Source: Helicobacter sp. (lineage in GTDB: Bacteria; Campylobacterota; Campylobacteria; Campylobacterales; Helicobacteraceae). From it: DNA of 5,454 nt. Where the stretch lies: contig JAAVGZ010000043.1 in assembly GCA_014799985.1 (NCBI GenBank), positions 1-5,454 of the forward strand, in the 5' to 3' direction. The notes beneath the pieces were generated by a model. It ran no database searches and was not told the DNA's origin. It worked only from the letters and a program-made list of their open reading frames with translations. Both the position numbers and the translations under genes were made by a program. Shown piece by piece: positions 4,976 through 5,454 of the stretch (the stretch's first letter is position 1; each line of letters opens with the position of its first letter).

Positions 4976-5454
4976 AATGGAATAAGCGCCGGATTGCATT
5001 GCAATTTGTGATTCCAATCGATGGGCTTGAGCGCAAAAGGCGCGGCAGATTCCAAAGCCGCCTTGCTACAAACGCTAAAATCGCGCCCATGCGCGTTGGC
5101 GCATTTGTATGTTGCAAATCCGCAGCAATGCGCCGTGTAGAGCGCGCGCGCAGATTGGGAATAGGTCGTGAGGATTCCGCTTGGCGCAAGCAGCGCGAAG
5201 AGCGCTTCAAAATGCGCGCGATTCCACAGCTCGGGGTTTTTTGGCGGGCTGAAGGGGTCTTGGTATATCACATCAAAGCAGAGATTGCGCGCGATGAGCG
5301 CATGGAGATAGTCGCGCGCATCGCCGATGTGGAGCTCGATTCGCAGGTTGGGCGATTCGTAGAATCTATCGCGACAAAGCGCATGCAGAATCGGCAAAAA
5401 CGGGTGCAGCGCTTCGGGGTAGCGCAGGCTCGCGCATTGTTGCAGCAGCGCCGC
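4972..5454 (-). CDS. MnmD-like tRNA wobble-uridine methyltransferase, 3' part
   Basis: The last 160 codons of a gene that runs off the right edge. The frame stays open to 5454 and no ATG start is visible; a TTG at 5395-5397 lies inside the protein and is not a credible start. The fragment has the Rossmann methyltransferase half typical of the MnmC N-terminal domain (MnmD): LHIGDARDYL, then FDVIYQDPFSPPKNPELW, then LAPSGILTTYS and a GF motif (CCGFATYK), and a C-terminal HGRDFS...PIDWNHK segment. In this family the SAM-dependent enzyme methylates 5-aminomethyl(-2-thio)uridine at position 34 of tRNA. The FAD oxidase half of the E. coli MnmC fusion does not follow, so this is a stand-alone form. 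It ends 41 bases before the kinase gene. Confidence 0.75.
   Translation of the reverse strand, partial: AALLQQCASLRYPEALHPFLPILHALCRDRFYESPNLRIELHIGDARDYLHALIARNLCFDVIYQDPFSPPKNPELWNRAHFEALFALLAPSGILTTYSQSARALYTAHCCGFATYKCANAHGRDFSVCSKAALESAAPFALKPIDWNHKLQCNPALIPF

Noticed and set aside
1..5454. CRISPR array, insertion sequence, tRNA or rRNA
   Set aside because: No regularly spaced direct repeats, transposase motifs, or recognisable tRNA or rRNA sequences were seen on either strand.

Overview
The window looks like chromosomal DNA of a Campylobacterota bacterium, most likely a GC-richer Helicobacter. The clues are a PepSY-like periplasmic protein of the Campylobacter/Helicobacter type, an ATP-grasp protein resembling the Campylobacter Cj0069 family, a cytoplasmic sensor kinase with an HQWRQP-type H box, and a stand-alone MnmD-type tRNA methyltransferase. 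Species cannot be fixed from this sequence.

Layout. Positions 1-389 hold no convincing gene. They contain C5 runs at the left edge, a 10-bp inverted repeat (71-80 with 120-129), a strong plus-strand intrinsic terminator (180-227) and a leader hairpin (313-338). The plus-strand gene at 390-785 encodes a small exported two-repeat PepSY-like protein. It converges on a long minus-strand gene block, and a 12-bp stem-loop (825-858) lies between the two.

The minus-strand block, read right to left, is: the 3' part of an MnmD-like methyltransferase (cut by the window edge), then a promoter with a perfect TATAAT box and a TTGAGC -35 box that overlaps the methyltransferase stop codon. Next come a cytoplasmic PAS histidine kinase, a calcineurin-like metallophosphoesterase, a divergent ATP-grasp paralogue, and last a canonical-looking ATP-grasp protein of the Cj0069 family. 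The kinase, phosphoesterase and first ATP-grasp gene are joined by two 4-base ATGA overlaps. The final gene follows after 49 bases with its own strong ribosome binding site.

The most interesting feature is the ATP-grasp pair. The two proteins are clearly homologous along their length. The distal one keeps the expected nucleotide-binding glycine loop and the D...E-x-N metal ligands. The proximal one has a shortened loop and has lost the metal-binding Glu. This suggests an active enzyme with a degenerate or specialised partner, co-expressed with a metallophosphoesterase and an orphan sensor kinase. No response regulator is visible, and the product of the ATP-grasp reaction cannot be inferred from the sequence.
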